A DNA stretch of 64,000 bases from Oxalobacter sp. (lineage in GTDB: Bacteria > Pseudomonadota > Gammaproteobacteria > Burkholderiales > Burkholderiaceae_D), in assembly GCA_016291665.1 (NCBI GenBank), contig JAEEYE010000009.1:19797-83796 (forward strand), read 5' to 3'. Position 1 is the stretch's first letter; the number at the start of each line of letters is the position of its first letter. The position numbers and the translations under genes were made by a program. Shown one piece after another: positions 39,478 through 49,225 of the stretch. A model generated the notes under the pieces. It searched no databases and was not told the DNA's origin. It saw only the letters and a program-made list of their open reading frames with translations.

Positions 39478-41118
39478 TCAGGATTTGGATTTGTGGTGCG
39501 GACTGTTGCTGCTTGCTGATGCAATAGATAGGGCGATTGCTTGGGCTGCTTCGATGCCGTCAACGGCTGAAGATAGGATGCCACCAGCGTAACCTGCGCC
39601 TTCACCTGCTGGATAAAGGCCTTTGATGGAAATGCTTTCGAAGGTCTTCCTGTCGCGTATGATTCTAACTGGCGAAGATGTCCTAGTTTCCGTTCCCGTC
39701 AGCACAGCGTCTGCCATTGAAAACCCAGGGATGTTTTTTTCAAAGGCAGGAATGGCTTCACGGAGTGCCTCAATGGCAAAGCTTGGTAATGCGCTTTCGA
39801 GGTTGCAGGGAGTCACGCCTGGGGAATAGGATGGGATGACGCTGCCCAGTGCCTTGGAAGGAGTGCCTTTCAGAAAATCCCCAACCTGCTGGCATGGCGC
39901 ATTGTAGTTGCTACCACCTAAGATGAAGGCTTTGTGTTCAAGCTCGCGCTGGAATGTAATACCGGCCAGTGGGTCGGCACTTCCAAAGTCGCTTGGGTTC
40001 ACGTCGACCACAATGGCAGCATTGGCATTGCGCTCACTGCGAGAGTATTGGCTCATGCCGTTGGTGACCAGCAGTCCAGGTTCAGAGGCTGCGGCAACAA
40101 CGGTACCACCTGGGCACATGCAGAAACTGTAAACAGTCCGTCCGTTCTTGCAGTGGTGGACGAGTTTGTAGTCCGCTGCACCTAGTAAAGGGTTGCCTGC
40201 ATTGGTTCCCAAGCGGCAGCTGTCAATCAGTGATTGCGGATGCTCAATGCGGAAACCCACGGAAAAGGGTTTGGCTTCCATGTGGACACCACGCTGGTAG
40301 AGCATTTCAAAGGTGTCCCGAGCACTATGCCCTGGTGCAATAAGGATATGGTCTGAGCGCAGGATCTCACCGTTGTTTAGGAAAATGCCTTTGACGTGGT
40401 TGTTTTCAACCAGCAGGTCATCGACACGGGACTCGAACCGAAATTCACCTCCAAGGTTGATGATTTCTTCCCGCATCCTTTCAACCATTCGGACGAGCTT
40501 GAATGTCCCGATGTGGGGTTTGCCGATGTAAAGGATTTCTTCTGGTGCACCTGCTTTGACGAATTCTTCCAGAACTTTGCGGCCGTAGTGCTTGGGATCG
40601 CGTATCTGCGTGTGTAGTTTCCCGTCAGAAAAAGTGCCAGCGCCACCTTCACCGAACTGTACGTTGGATTCAGGATTGAGTTCACGGTTGCGCCAAAAAC
40701 CAAAGGTGTCCTGTGTGCGCTCACGTACCTTTTTACCGCGCTCAATGACGATGGGCTTGAACCCGCTTTGAGCAAGGATTAGGGCAGCAAAGATGCCGCA
40801 TGGGCCGAAACCGACCACAATCGGGCGTTTGAATGGCGTATCAGGGGCTTTGGCAACAAAGCGGTAAGCCATATCAGGTGCAATTTTGACGTGCGGGTGC
40901 TCGTCGAATCTGGCAAGCAGCACATCATCACAGTCAGTGGTAACGTCAACCGTGTAGGAAAACATGATGGCTGATTTCTTGCGGGCATCGTAATTGCGTC
41001 GGTAGACCGTCATTTGAAGGAGGTGTGAGCCGTCAATTCCCAAACGGTCAAGGATGGCTTGCCTTAATGTGGTTTCATCATGGTCAATGGGCAACCGGAT
41101 TTCCGTCAGTCGTAGCAT
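39478..41118 (-). CDS. FAD-dependent dehydrogenase (COG2509-type)
   Basis: 546 residues. A small N-terminal domain (1-95) precedes a Rossmann FAD site VGFGPCGIFAALILAQSG. Characteristic stretches FGEGGAGTFSDGKLHTQIRD and CPGGTVVAAASEPG and a C-terminal FAD contact GLYPAGEGAGYAGGILSSA(V)DG identify the uncharacterised dehydrogenase family. The substrate is unknown. It stands alone leftward, 60 bp after lysS on the same strand. Confidence 0.88.
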   Translation of the reverse strand: MLRLTEIRLPIDHDETTLRQAILDRLGIDGSHLLQMTVYRRNYDARKKSAIMFSYTVDVTTDCDDVLLARFDEHPHVKIAPDMAYRFVAKAPDTPFKRPIVVGFGPCGIFAALILAQSGFKPIVIERGKKVRERTQDTFGFWRNRELNPESNVQFGEGGAGTFSDGKLHTQIRDPKHYGRKVLEEFVKAGAPEEILYIGKPHIGTFKLVRMVERMREEIINLGGEFRFESRVDDLLVENNHVKGIFLNNGEILRSDHILIAPGHSARDTFEMLYQRGVHMEAKPFSVGFRIEHPQSLIDSCRLGTNAGNPLLGAADYKLVHHCKNGRTVYSFCMCPGGTVVAAASEPGLLVTNGMSQYSRSERNANAAIVVDVNPSDFGSADPLAGITFQRELEHKAFILGGSNYNAPCQQVGDFLKGTPSKALGSVIPSYSPGVTPCNLESALPSFAIEALREAIPAFEKNIPGFSMADAVLTGTETRTSSPVRIIRDRKTFESISIKGLYPAGEGAGYAGGILSSAVDGIEAAQAIALSIASASSNSPHHKSKS

Positions 41119-41178
41119 CTGTTGTCCTTTGGAAGGGCATCCTGCACCCGGGAGGGTACAGGATATTGGGGGGCTCTT

Positions 41179-42720
41179 TTAGAGGGATTCTTCGCGGCGC
41201 ATGTGTGGGAACAGGATGACGTCGCGGATGTTGGGTGAGTCTGTCAGCAACATCACGAGACGGTCAATACCGATACCGCAACCACCTGCTGGCGGCATCC
41301 CGTATTCCAAGGCGCGGATATAGTCGGCATCGTAGTACATCGCCTCTTCGTCACCAGCATCCTTGGCTTCAACCTGCTTACGGAAGCGGGCGGCTTGGTC
41401 TTCCGGGTCATTGAGTTCCGAGAAGCCGTTGGCAAGCTCGCGTCCGACAATAAAGAGTTCGAAACGTTCTGTGATGCCAGGACGCTTATCGGATGCGCGT
41501 GCAAGTGGGGACGTTTCAACAGGATAGTCGACGATGTAGGTTGGATCCCACAACTGGGATTCAGCCGTTTCCTCAAACAATGCCAGCTGTAATGCGCCAA
41601 CGCCTGCTGTTGGCAGTAAGGTTACACCACGTTTTTTGAGCTCGCCCCTTAAGAAGTCGACGTCGTTGATCTGTGCTTCAGTAAACTGTGGGGCGTATTT
41701 CAGGATGGCATCCTGGATGGTCAGACGCTGGAATGGTTTGGACAGATCCAGCTCGCGTCCTTGGTAAGAGATTGTTGCGGTACCGAATGTATCAATGACT
41801 GCTTGGCGGATCAGGGTTTCGGTGAAATCCATCAGCCACTGGTAGTCGGTATAGGCCGCATAGAATTCCATCATGGTGAATTCTGGGTTGTGGCGTGGCG
41901 AAATCCCTTCGTTACGGAAGTTTCTGTTCAGTTCAAAGACCCGATCAAAACCGCCGACAATCAAGCGTTTCAGATAGAGTTCCGGTGCAATGCGCAGGAA
42001 CATCTGCATGTCGAGTGCGTTGTGGTAGGTGATGAAGGGCTTTGCAGCAGCACCGCCAGGGATTGGGTGGAGCATCGGTGTTTCGACTTCCATAAAGCCG
42101 CTGTCAGCCATGAAGCGTCGGATGGATGCGATGGCCGTCGTGCGAACCTTGAAAGCCTTGCGAGTGTCCTCATTCATGATGAGGTCGACATAGCGCTGGC
42201 GGTAACGGATTTCCTGGTCGGCTAAACCGTGGAACTTATCTCCCAAAGGACGGATGGATTTGGTGAGCAGTCGGATGGCAGTGACCCTCAGAGTCAGTTC
42301 GCCCGTCTTGGTCTTAAAGAGCGTGCCTTCGGCACCCAAGATGTCGCCGATATCCCAGCGTTTGAATGCGTCGTGTGCTTCCTTACCCAAATCGTTGTTT
42401 GATAGGAAAAGCTGGATGCGACTAGATGCTTGAGGGCCGGAACCATCCAGGATGGTCGCAAATGAGGCGCGTCCCATCACACGTTTTAGCATCATCCTGC
42501 CCGCGATGATGGCTTTAACTGGGTTTGCTTCAAGCGTTTCATTATCCAGTGCATCATACTGCTGGTGCAGGTCATAGGCCTTGTGTGTTGGGTGGAAGTC
42601 ATTCGGATAGGCGACGCCTGCTTCGCGCAGAGCTGCGAGTTTGGCACGGCGTTCTGCAATGATTGAGTTTTCGTCTTGTGCAGGTACCGTTGTATCGTTC
42701 TGTTCTTTTTGGTTAGCCAT
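41179..42720 (-). CDS. lysS: Lysyl-tRNA synthetase, class II
   Basis: 513 residues. N-terminal OB-fold anticodon domain (about 70-175), then the class II core with motif 2 [20 protein letters not shown] and motif 3 [16 protein letters not shown]. The lysine-specific features are intact. It follows prfB by 53 bp on the same strand, the conserved prfB-lysS arrangement. Confidence 0.96.
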   Translation of the reverse strand: MANQKEQNDTTVPAQDENSIIAERRAKLAALREAGVAYPNDFHPTHKAYDLHQQYDALDNETLEANPVKAIIAGRMMLKRVMGRASFATILDGSGPQASSRIQLFLSNNDLGKEAHDAFKRWDIGDILGAEGTLFKTKTGELTLRVTAIRLLTKSIRPLGDKFHGLADQEIRYRQRYVDLIMNEDTRKAFKVRTTAIASIRRFMADSGFMEVETPMLHPIPGGAAAKPFITYHNALDMQMFLRIAPELYLKRLIVGGFDRVFELNRNFRNEGISPRHNPEFTMMEFYAAYTDYQWLMDFTETLIRQAVIDTFGTATISYQGRELDLSKPFQRLTIQDAILKYAPQFTEAQINDVDFLRGELKKRGVTLLPTAGVGALQLALFEETAESQLWDPTYIVDYPVETSPLARASDKRPGITERFELFIVGRELANGFSELNDPEDQAARFRKQVEAKDAGDEEAMYYDADYIRALEYGMPPAGGCGIGIDRLVMLLTDSPNIRDVILFPHMRREESL

Positions 42721-42773
42721 GATTTCTCTTGCTGTAATCTTTTAATGTTTGGTAGGGGCTGTATCTATCTGGC

Positions 42774-43878
42774 TTAAACGCCCTGTTTCAGTGATTCCGT
42801 GATGAAGGCATCCAAGTCGCCGTCCAAGACTGCTTTGGTATTCCCGGTTTCGTAATTGGTACGCAGGTCTTTGATGCGAGAACTGTCGAGTACATAAGAG
42901 CGGATTTGGTGTCCCCAGCCGATGTCTGATTTGGAATCCTCGAGCTTTTGCTGTTCGCTCATGCGTTTGCGCAATTCCAACTCATACAGGCGGGATTTCA
43001 GCATTTCCCAAGCCTCAGCGCGGTTACGATGCTGGCTGCGGTCATTCTGGCATTGGACAACGATACCCGTTGGGATGTGGGTCAGGCGGACGGCAGAGTC
43101 TGTCTTGTTGATGTGTTGACCGCCAGCGCCAGATGCGCGGTAGGTATCGATACGGACATCAGCTGGATTGATGTCTATATCAATTGATTCATCGACTTCT
43201 GGATAGACAAAAAGGCTGCTGAAAGATGTATGGCGGCCGTTGGCAGAATCAAATGGAGATTTGCGAACCAGTCGGTGAACTCCCGTTTCAGTACGAAGGT
43301 AGCCATAGGCGTAATCGCCTTCAACTTTGATGGTGGCAGTCTTGATGCCGGCAACGTCACCTTCGGACAGTTCGATTAAGGTTGTCTTGAATCCTTTGCG
43401 TTCGCAATAGCGTAGGTATTGGCGTAACAGCATTTGCGCCCAGTCCTGTGCTTCAGTGCCACCGGCACCAGCTTGGATGTCAATGAAACAGTTGCATGGA
43501 TCCATTTGGTTCGAGAACATCCGGCGGAATTCAAGCTGTTCAATCTGCTCCTGCAGACCTAGGACATCCTGTTCGATAGTCAGGATGGAATCGTCATCTT
43601 CTTCCATCTTTGCGAGCTCAAAGAGTTCTTCAGCATCTGAAAGGCCGGATTTGATTTGTCTCAAAGAAAGAACAACTGCTTCAAGCGACTTCTTTTCTTT
43701 GTTGAGTTCCTGAGCCTTCTTGGGATCGTTCCAGACATCAGGTTCTTCGAGTTCAGCTGTTACCTGCTCAAGTTTTTCGGACTTGGCAGCGTAGTCAAAG
43801 ATACCCCCGTAAGGCAGATTCACGCTCTGACAGATCCGCGATGCGGTGGGCGATAGTATTTAAGCGTTCAGCTTCCAT
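42774..43878 (-). CDS. prfB: Peptide chain release factor 2, with programmed +1 frameshift
   Basis: Terminates at UAA and UGA. The coding sequence runs in two frames. A 27-codon first part starts at ATG 43878 ([16 protein letters not shown]) and ends CTT TGA at 43800-43795. Skipping one T (43797) continues as Asp-Tyr in the second frame (43796 to 42774), giving 367 residues in total. The main part shows the SPF tripeptide (UGA recognition) in [11 protein letters not shown] and GGQ in [16 protein letters not shown]. Regulation is the classic autogenous one: low RF2 lets ribosomes pause at the in-frame UGA and shift. Confidence 0.96.
43794..43808 (-). promoter_or_regulatory. prfB programmed frameshift site
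   Basis: On the minus strand GGGGG (43808-43804) acts as an internal Shine-Dalgarno three bases before the slippery CTT, which is followed by the in-frame stop TGA and C. Site and spacing match the known prfB signal. Confidence 0.95.
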
Positions 43879-43999
43879 AAGTATGAGGAATAAGTTTGTA
43901 AGTTGATGAAAACGAATAATTATACTTGATATTTCCGTCTCAAAATACCTATAAATCAACCGCGGATGAGGCAAATACAGGAAAAGTTCTTAGGACGGA

Positions 44000-44030
44000 T
44001 AGGCAGTTTTCTCTTCCCGTGCTCTATAAT
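44000..44030 (+). promoter_or_regulatory. Candidate promoter at the head of the glycan locus
   Basis: A perfect TATAAT at 44025-44030, 67 bp before the first gene of the polysaccharide region. The best -35 is TAGGCA at 44000-44005 with a long 19-bp spacer. This is a candidate only. Confidence 0.4.
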
Positions 44031-44096
44031 TAGTACTGATGCATTGATTTTCTGAAATAGCAGGGAAGAACTGCAAAATCAAGGAAAACGAAGTCG

Positions 44097-44783
44097 ATGA
44101 TTGTTGCCATCATACTCGCAGCAGGTAAAGGAACACGGATTAATCGAGCCGGAAAACCTAAACAATATCTGGACATAGGCGATAAGCCGATGCTTTGTCA
44201 TACTGTTGAAAAATTCCTTGCTTGTAGACAGATAAACCATATTGTTGTGGTGGTTCATAAAGACTGGATTCAGTATACGATAGCGCTTCTTGCTGGCTAT
44301 GAGAAAACCAGGATTTCAGTTTGTGAAGGTGCTGAAAATCGTCAGGAATCTCTTTATAGAGCACTTGTCTTTTGCCAGGTTCAGTTAAATGTGCCAGATG
44401 AAACGGTTATTCTGTCACATGATGCAGCCCGTCCTTTTGTGACACAGGAAATCATCCTTGCTAATATTCAAGCAATGCAAGATGCCGAAGCAGTTACTAC
44501 AGTTATTCCAGCAGTGGATACCATCATCCAGTCTGAAGATGGTTTGACGATGGCATCAACAACTGACCGTAAGCAGATGTATCAAGTGCAGACACCGCAG
44601 GCATTCTACCTGAAACAATACCAGGATATTTATGCAAAATTGGATAGAATTGAAAAAATGCAGTTGACAGATGCTTTTAGTTTGTTCTGCGCAAAAGGAC
44701 TGAAAGTCAGATTGGTAAGAGGCCACCAGAGGAATTTCAAGATTACGACAGACTATGATATGCAATTAGCAGGAATGCTATGA
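44097..44783 (+). CDS. IspD/TarI-family cytidylyltransferase
   Basis: 228 residues. The pyrophosphorylase-like motif LAAGKGTRI, the NRQESLYRAL block and HDAARPFV place it in the family that activates methylerythritol phosphate (IspD) or D-ribitol 5-phosphate (TarI/Bcs1) with CTP. The VVVHKDWIQYT, AVDTIIQSEDG and FKITTDYDMQLA stretches look more TarI-like. The glycan-locus position supports CDP-ribitol or a similar CDP-polyol. No TarJ-type reductase is nearby, and no ispF follows as expected of housekeeping ispD. IspD function cannot be excluded. Confidence 0.75.
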   Translation: MIVAIILAAGKGTRINRAGKPKQYLDIGDKPMLCHTVEKFLACRQINHIVVVVHKDWIQYTIALLAGYEKTRISVCEGAENRQESLYRALVFCQVQLNVPDETVILSHDAARPFVTQEIILANIQAMQDAEAVTTVIPAVDTIIQSEDGLTMASTTDRKQMYQVQTPQAFYLKQYQDIYAKLDRIEKMQLTDAFSLFCAKGLKVRLVRGHQRNFKITTDYDMQLAGML

Positions 44784-44796
44784 TGTTGTCCTTGTG

Positions 44797-44824
44797 TTGA
44801 CAAGCCCTCTATATGGGATATAGC
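44797..44824 (+). promoter_or_regulatory. Candidate promoter before the first GT2 gene
   Basis: TTGACA at 44797-44802 with TATAGC 16 bp further on (44819-44824), in the 158-bp gap upstream of the glycosyltransferase at 44942. Confidence 0.35.
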
Positions 44825-44941
44825 CCCATAATTTACAGGTTTTTAATTTGGTTATTATGATGAGAAAGCCAGTTATGTATTGGAAAACTGGTTCAGGATA
44901 TTGTTGGAAAATAATGTCTATAGCGAATCATAGGTGATTTG

Positions 44942-45814
44942 ATGACAGTACCCAAAGTATCGGTTTTGACACCTGTCTATAACACGCAGGAAAATCATCT
45001 GCGCGAATGTATAGAAAGCATATTGAATCAAACTTATTCTGATTTCGAATTTGTTATCTTGAATGATGCATCGACCGATTCCAATATCGAGACAATCGTG
45101 AAGTCTTATGACGATCCGCGCATTGTTTACGCTGTCAATGAGCGTAATCTTGGTATCAGCCTAACTCGCAATAAGTTAATGCAGCTGGCTCGAGGCGAAT
45201 ATTTTGCTGTTTTTGACCATGACGATATTTCTTATCCTGACCGCCTTGAAAAGGAAGTTGCATATTTGGACAGCCATCCAGAGGTGGGGGTCGTTAGCGG
45301 ACAAGCGGATGTACTCACTGATCGAAGGGATAATCGTGTATGGCGTGTTCCAGAAACGAGTGAGGCAATTCAAAGAAAGTTATTGACAGATTCTTGTGTA
45401 ATACATCCAGCATGCATGTTGCGTAGGTCTGTGCTTGAGAAATTCAAGATTCAATATGAAGAAGCTTATTCTCCAGCGGAAGACTATGCGTTATTCTGTC
45501 GTCTGGTTGGGAAAACAGAGTTCTATAATTTCCAGCGCAGCCTTATAAAATATCGGAATCACAGAGATAATACGACTCATCGCCGTTCAGAATTGATGCG
45601 GTTGCATACTAGGTCCATACAGTCATTTGTGCAGAGGGAAAATGCAGAGTTATGGGATTTAGTTCGGTTTCAATGTTTTCGCAAAAGAAGCTTCAGATTA
45701 TTCAGGTTTCTTCCAATCCTGCAAATTGAAGAGTGGTCAGATCGAACTGATTTTTATTTATTTGGGTTCATTCCTTTGTGGTCGGTTACAACTAAGCCAT
45801 GGAGGGAAAAATGA
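44942..45814 (+). CDS. Family 2 glycosyltransferase
   Basis: A 290-residue GT-A enzyme: KVSVLTPVYNT opening, nucleotide site NDASTDSN, and a metal-binding DHDD (VFDHDDISYPD). It transfers a sugar from a nucleotide donor, probably in O-antigen or capsule assembly; donor and acceptor are unknown. No membrane segments. ATG 44942 follows GGTG. The stop overlaps the rfbA start (ATGA), so the gene is coupled to the rhamnose genes. Confidence 0.85.
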   Translation: MTVPKVSVLTPVYNTQENHLRECIESILNQTYSDFEFVILNDASTDSNIETIVKSYDDPRIVYAVNERNLGISLTRNKLMQLARGEYFAVFDHDDISYPDRLEKEVAYLDSHPEVGVVSGQADVLTDRRDNRVWRVPETSEAIQRKLLTDSCVIHPACMLRRSVLEKFKIQYEEAYSPAEDYALFCRLVGKTEFYNFQRSLIKYRNHRDNTTHRRSELMRLHTRSIQSFVQRENAELWDLVRFQCFRKRSFRLFRFLPILQIEEWSDRTDFYLFGFIPLWSVTTKPWREK

Positions 45815-46698
45815 AAGGCATCATATTGGCGGGTGGCAGTGGAAGCCGTCTGTACCCGCTGACCCAGGTCATCTCCAAGCAGCTTCTGCCGGTTTATGAC
45901 AAGCCGATGATCTACTATCCCCTGTCAACCCTGCTCCAGTTCGACATCACGGACATATTGATCATCTCCACGCCACAGGACACCCCGAACATCGAAAGAC
46001 TGTTCGGTGATGGTTCCCAGTTTGGACTCAGCATCCAGTACAAAGTCCAGCCCGAACCTGGTGGTATTGCCCAGGCCTTCATCTATGGTGCTGAGTTCGT
46101 TGGAACCGATGATGTCTGCCTGATCCTTGGTGACAACATCTTCGGCATCCAGGGTGAACTGCCCCGTTTCAAGCAGCAGGTTGCGGACAACAAAGGCAAA
46201 GCCACCATCTTCGCCTACCATGTCAACGACCCGGAACGTTTCGGAGTCATCGAATTCGACAAAGACTACAAAGTCCTCTCCATCGAAGAAAAGCCAAAGA
46301 AACCGAAATCCAACTATGCTTCCGTCGGACTCTACTTCTATCCGGGTGATGTCGTTGAAAAAACCAAACTCCTGAAACCTTCTGCTAGGGGTGAGCTCGA
46401 AATCACCGACCTCAACAACCTCTACCTGAAAGAAGGGCGCATGAACGTTGTCACCATGCGGCGTGGCAACGTCTGGCTCGATGCCGGGACCCCGACCTCC
46501 CTGATGGATGCCTCCCAGTACATCGGGCTCATCGAACAGCGCCAGGGTCTCAAGATCGGCTGCATTGAAGAAATCGTCTACAAGAAAGGCCTCATCGATG
46601 ACGGGCAGATGACGGCTCTCATCAACAGGATGAAATCCGGCTCCACCTACCGTGCCTACCTTGAAAGAGTATTGGGAGAAGCCCATGAGAATTATTGA
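45811..46698 (+). CDS. rfbA: Glucose-1-phosphate thymidylyltransferase (copy 1)
   Basis: First step to dTDP-L-rhamnose: dTTP + glucose 1-phosphate. 295 residues starting MKGIILAGGSGSRLYP, then the canonical SKQLLPVYDKPMIYYPLS, LGDNIF and EEKPKKPKSNYA. The start is set by GGAGGG four bases before ATG 45811. Codons are mostly C- or G-ending, unlike the AT-rich pse genes downstream. It overlaps rfbC by 14 bp. A second, diverged rfbA lies at 58421. Confidence 0.95.
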   Translation: MKGIILAGGSGSRLYPLTQVISKQLLPVYDKPMIYYPLSTLLQFDITDILIISTPQDTPNIERLFGDGSQFGLSIQYKVQPEPGGIAQAFIYGAEFVGTDDVCLILGDNIFGIQGELPRFKQQVADNKGKATIFAYHVNDPERFGVIEFDKDYKVLSIEEKPKKPKSNYASVGLYFYPGDVVEKTKLLKPSARGELEITDLNNLYLKEGRMNVVTMRRGNVWLDAGTPTSLMDASQYIGLIEQRQGLKIGCIEEIVYKKGLIDDGQMTALINRMKSGSTYRAYLERVLGEAHENY

Positions 46699-47251
46699 AA
46701 CCGGATTGGAAGGCGTCTACATCATCGAGCCAAGGGTCTTCAAAGATGCGCGTGGCTACTTCTACGAGAGCTGGAACCAGAAAGCCTTTGAAGAAGCAGG
46801 ACTCGATTACACCTGGGTACAGGACAACCAGTCCAAGTCCGTCTATGGCACCGTCAGGGGCATCCATTACCAGAAAGGGGATGATGCCCAGACCAAACTT
46901 GTCCGCGCCCTGCAGGGCAGGGTGCTTGATGTTGCTGTCGATTTACGCAAAGGCTCGCCGACCTATGGTAAACACATTGCCGTTGAACTTTCCGAGGACA
47001 ACCACCGGCAGTTGCTGATTCCGAGGGGATTCGGTCATGGTTTCAGTGTATTGAGTGACAGTGCCGTCTTCGCCTACAAATGTGACAACGGCTATGCTCC
47101 CAAGAGTGAAGGCAGTGTCCGTTTCAACGATGAAGACCTTTCAATCGACTGGCAGATAGAGAAAGACAGGGCACTGCTGTCCGACAAAGACACCAAGGCG
47201 CCAAGCTTTGCTGAATACAGCCAGGCTCCCGACTTTACCTACAGCAAGTAA
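46685..47251 (+). CDS. rfbC: dTDP-4-dehydrorhamnose 3,5-epimerase
   Basis: Third step of dTDP-rhamnose synthesis; cupin fold. 188 residues from ATG 46685 (GGGAG upstream). Motifs: FKDARGYFYESWN, the catalytic His region RGIHYQKG, VAVDLRKGSPTYGK, and IPRGFGHGFSVLSD. It overlaps rfbA and lies 10 bp before rfbD. Confidence 0.95.
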   Translation: MRIIETGLEGVYIIEPRVFKDARGYFYESWNQKAFEEAGLDYTWVQDNQSKSVYGTVRGIHYQKGDDAQTKLVRALQGRVLDVAVDLRKGSPTYGKHIAVELSEDNHRQLLIPRGFGHGFSVLSDSAVFAYKCDNGYAPKSEGSVRFNDEDLSIDWQIEKDRALLSDKDTKAPSFAEYSQAPDFTYSK

Positions 47252-47261
47252 CGGAACGTTC

Positions 47262-48182
47262 ATGGAGACAGCAAAGGCAAACGTCCTCATTACTGGCAGT
47301 AAAGGCCAGCTGGGCACAGAGCTGAGGAAACGTCTGGGTGGAAAAGAAGGCATCTTCTACACCGACCGTGAAGAACTCGACATCACCGATGAACAGGCAG
47401 TCAAGTCATACATAACCAATAACCAGATAGACCTCGTCATCAACTGCGCTGCTTATACCGCTGTTGACAGAGCCGAAGACGAACCTGCCTTGGCAGATGC
47501 CATCAACCACCTCGGTGCCAAGTATCTTGCCAAATACGGCAGGAACATCATTCACATTAGCACCGACTACGTCTTCGATGGCACAAACCATCTACCCTAT
47601 AAATCTGAAGATAGGACCAACCCCGTTTCCGTCTACGGGAGCACCAAACTTGCTGGAGAGCAGGCCGTATTGGCAGAAGCTCAGACCGGCCTAATCATCC
47701 GTACCGCCTGGGTCTATGCCGCAGAAGGCAGGAACTTCGTCAGGACCATGCTGCGCCTTGGCAAAGAAAGGGAAAAACTGACTGTGGTCGCCGACCAGGT
47801 AGGCAGTCCCACCCATGCCGGCGACTTGGCGCAGGCCATTATCGAACTATTGCCCCAGATTAAAAGTGGGACAAAAGTCCTATACCACTACACCAACGAA
47901 GGCGTCTGCTCATGGTACGACTTCGCCACCGCCATCATGGAAGAGTCAGGGCTGGGCTGTCAGATAGAGCCCATCGAGACCTGGCAGTACCCGACAAAAG
48001 CCAGGCGTCCTGCCTACAGCGTCCTGAACAAAACCGGCATCAAACAGGACTTTAACCTCACCATCCGGCACTGGCGTGAAGCCCTTCGGGACTGCATAAG
48101 GGAAATACAGGCAAAGGCAGAAGAAAAGAAACAGATGGAAGAAAAAGAACAGGAAAAACAGACAAAGGAGGCAGGTCAATGA
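47262..48182 (+). CDS. rfbD: dTDP-4-dehydrorhamnose reductase
   Basis: NADPH-dependent last step to dTDP-L-rhamnose. 306 residues from ATG 47262: VLITGSKGQLGTELRKRL Rossmann motif, NCAAYTAVDRAEDE, STDYVFDG and the catalytic YGSTKLAGE. The C-terminus carries an extra roughly 24-residue Lys/Glu/Gln-rich tail not usual in the family. Its stop overlaps the rfbB start (ATGA), and the tail codons include the GGAGG that serves as rfbB's ribosome-binding site. Confidence 0.94.
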   Translation: METAKANVLITGSKGQLGTELRKRLGGKEGIFYTDREELDITDEQAVKSYITNNQIDLVINCAAYTAVDRAEDEPALADAINHLGAKYLAKYGRNIIHISTDYVFDGTNHLPYKSEDRTNPVSVYGSTKLAGEQAVLAEAQTGLIIRTAWVYAAEGRNFVRTMLRLGKEREKLTVVADQVGSPTHAGDLAQAIIELLPQIKSGTKVLYHYTNEGVCSWYDFATAIMEESGLGCQIEPIETWQYPTKARRPAYSVLNKTGIKQDFNLTIRHWREALRDCIREIQAKAEEKKQMEEKEQEKQTKEAGQ

Positions 48183-49183
48183 AAAGCATCCTCGTCACCG
48201 GCGGAGCCGGGTTCATCGGTTCCAACTTCGTCCCGTACTTCGCCCAGAAATACCCGGCCTACCACATCATCAACCTCGACAAGCTCACCTACGCAGGGAA
48301 CCTTGACAACCTCAGGGAATGCGAAGGCATGCCCAACTACACCTTCATCCAGGGCGACATCTGTGATGAGGCGCTGATAGACAGCCTCTTCAGCCAGCAT
48401 GATATCCGGGGTGTCATCCACTTTGCGGCAGAAAGCCATGTCGACAACTCCATCAAAGGTCCAAAAGCCTTCATCCAGACCAACATCGTCGGCACCTTCA
48501 CCCTCATCGAGGCAGCCAGGAAACACTGGATGGCAGCACCCAACCAGCCAAAGCCAGGTTATGAGGGGGCAAGGTTCCACCACATCAGCACCGACGAAGT
48601 CTATGGCACCCTAGGAGAAACAGGCTACTTCACCGAAGACACTCCTTATGCTCCGAACAGCCCCTACAGTGCCAGCAAAGCCTCCTCCGACCACATCGTC
48701 AGGGCATACCACCATACCTACGGGATGAACATCACCACCAGCAACTGCTCCAACAACTACGGACCCAAGCAGCATGCCGAGAAACTCATCCCCACCATCA
48801 TCCGGAAATGCCTGAACGGAGAGCCGATACCCGTCTATGGCACCGGCAGCAACGTAAGGGACTGGCTGTACGTACTGGACCACTGTAAGGCCATCGACCT
48901 CATCTTCCACGAAGGGAAGAGCGGAGAGACCTATAACGTTGGTGGTCAGAACGAGCGCAACAATCTTGAGATAGTGAAAAAAGTCTGCGAACTTCTCAAC
49001 CAGAGAGTTCCAAGGAAACAGGGTAAATATGAAGGACTGATCAGCTTTGTCACCGACCGTCCGGGACATGATTTCCGTTATGCGATAGATGCGTCGAAGC
49101 TGGAGAGGGAGCTCGGGTGGCAGGCTGATGAGAACTTTGAGACAGGTATTGTCAAGACGGTTCAGTGGTATTTGGAACTATAA
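48179..49183 (+). CDS. rfbB: dTDP-glucose 4,6-dehydratase
   Basis: Second step of dTDP-rhamnose synthesis. 334 residues; ILVTGGAGFIGSNFV, HFAAESHVDNSI, STDEVYG and YSASKASSDH (catalytic Tyr and Lys). A complete rhamnose set A-C-D-B is thus present in one tightly overlapped operon. The high-GC coding style ends just after this gene. Confidence 0.96.
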   Translation: MKSILVTGGAGFIGSNFVPYFAQKYPAYHIINLDKLTYAGNLDNLRECEGMPNYTFIQGDICDEALIDSLFSQHDIRGVIHFAAESHVDNSIKGPKAFIQTNIVGTFTLIEAARKHWMAAPNQPKPGYEGARFHHISTDEVYGTLGETGYFTEDTPYAPNSPYSASKASSDHIVRAYHHTYGMNITTSNCSNNYGPKQHAEKLIPTIIRKCLNGEPIPVYGTGSNVRDWLYVLDHCKAIDLIFHEGKSGETYNVGGQNERNNLEIVKKVCELLNQRVPRKQGKYEGLISFVTDRPGHDFRYAIDASKLERELGWQADENFETGIVKTVQWYLEL

Positions 49184-49225
49184 AAAGGGAGAACAGAACT
49201 GAAATTTTATTTTTGAATCAAAATT

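Noticed and set aside
45925..46686. 253-codon minus-strand frame inside rfbA
   Set aside because: Antisense shadow of a clear rfbA gene, produced by its C-ending codon bias.
48611..49069. 152-codon minus-strand frame inside rfbB
   Set aside because: Shadow of rfbB with no recognisable features.
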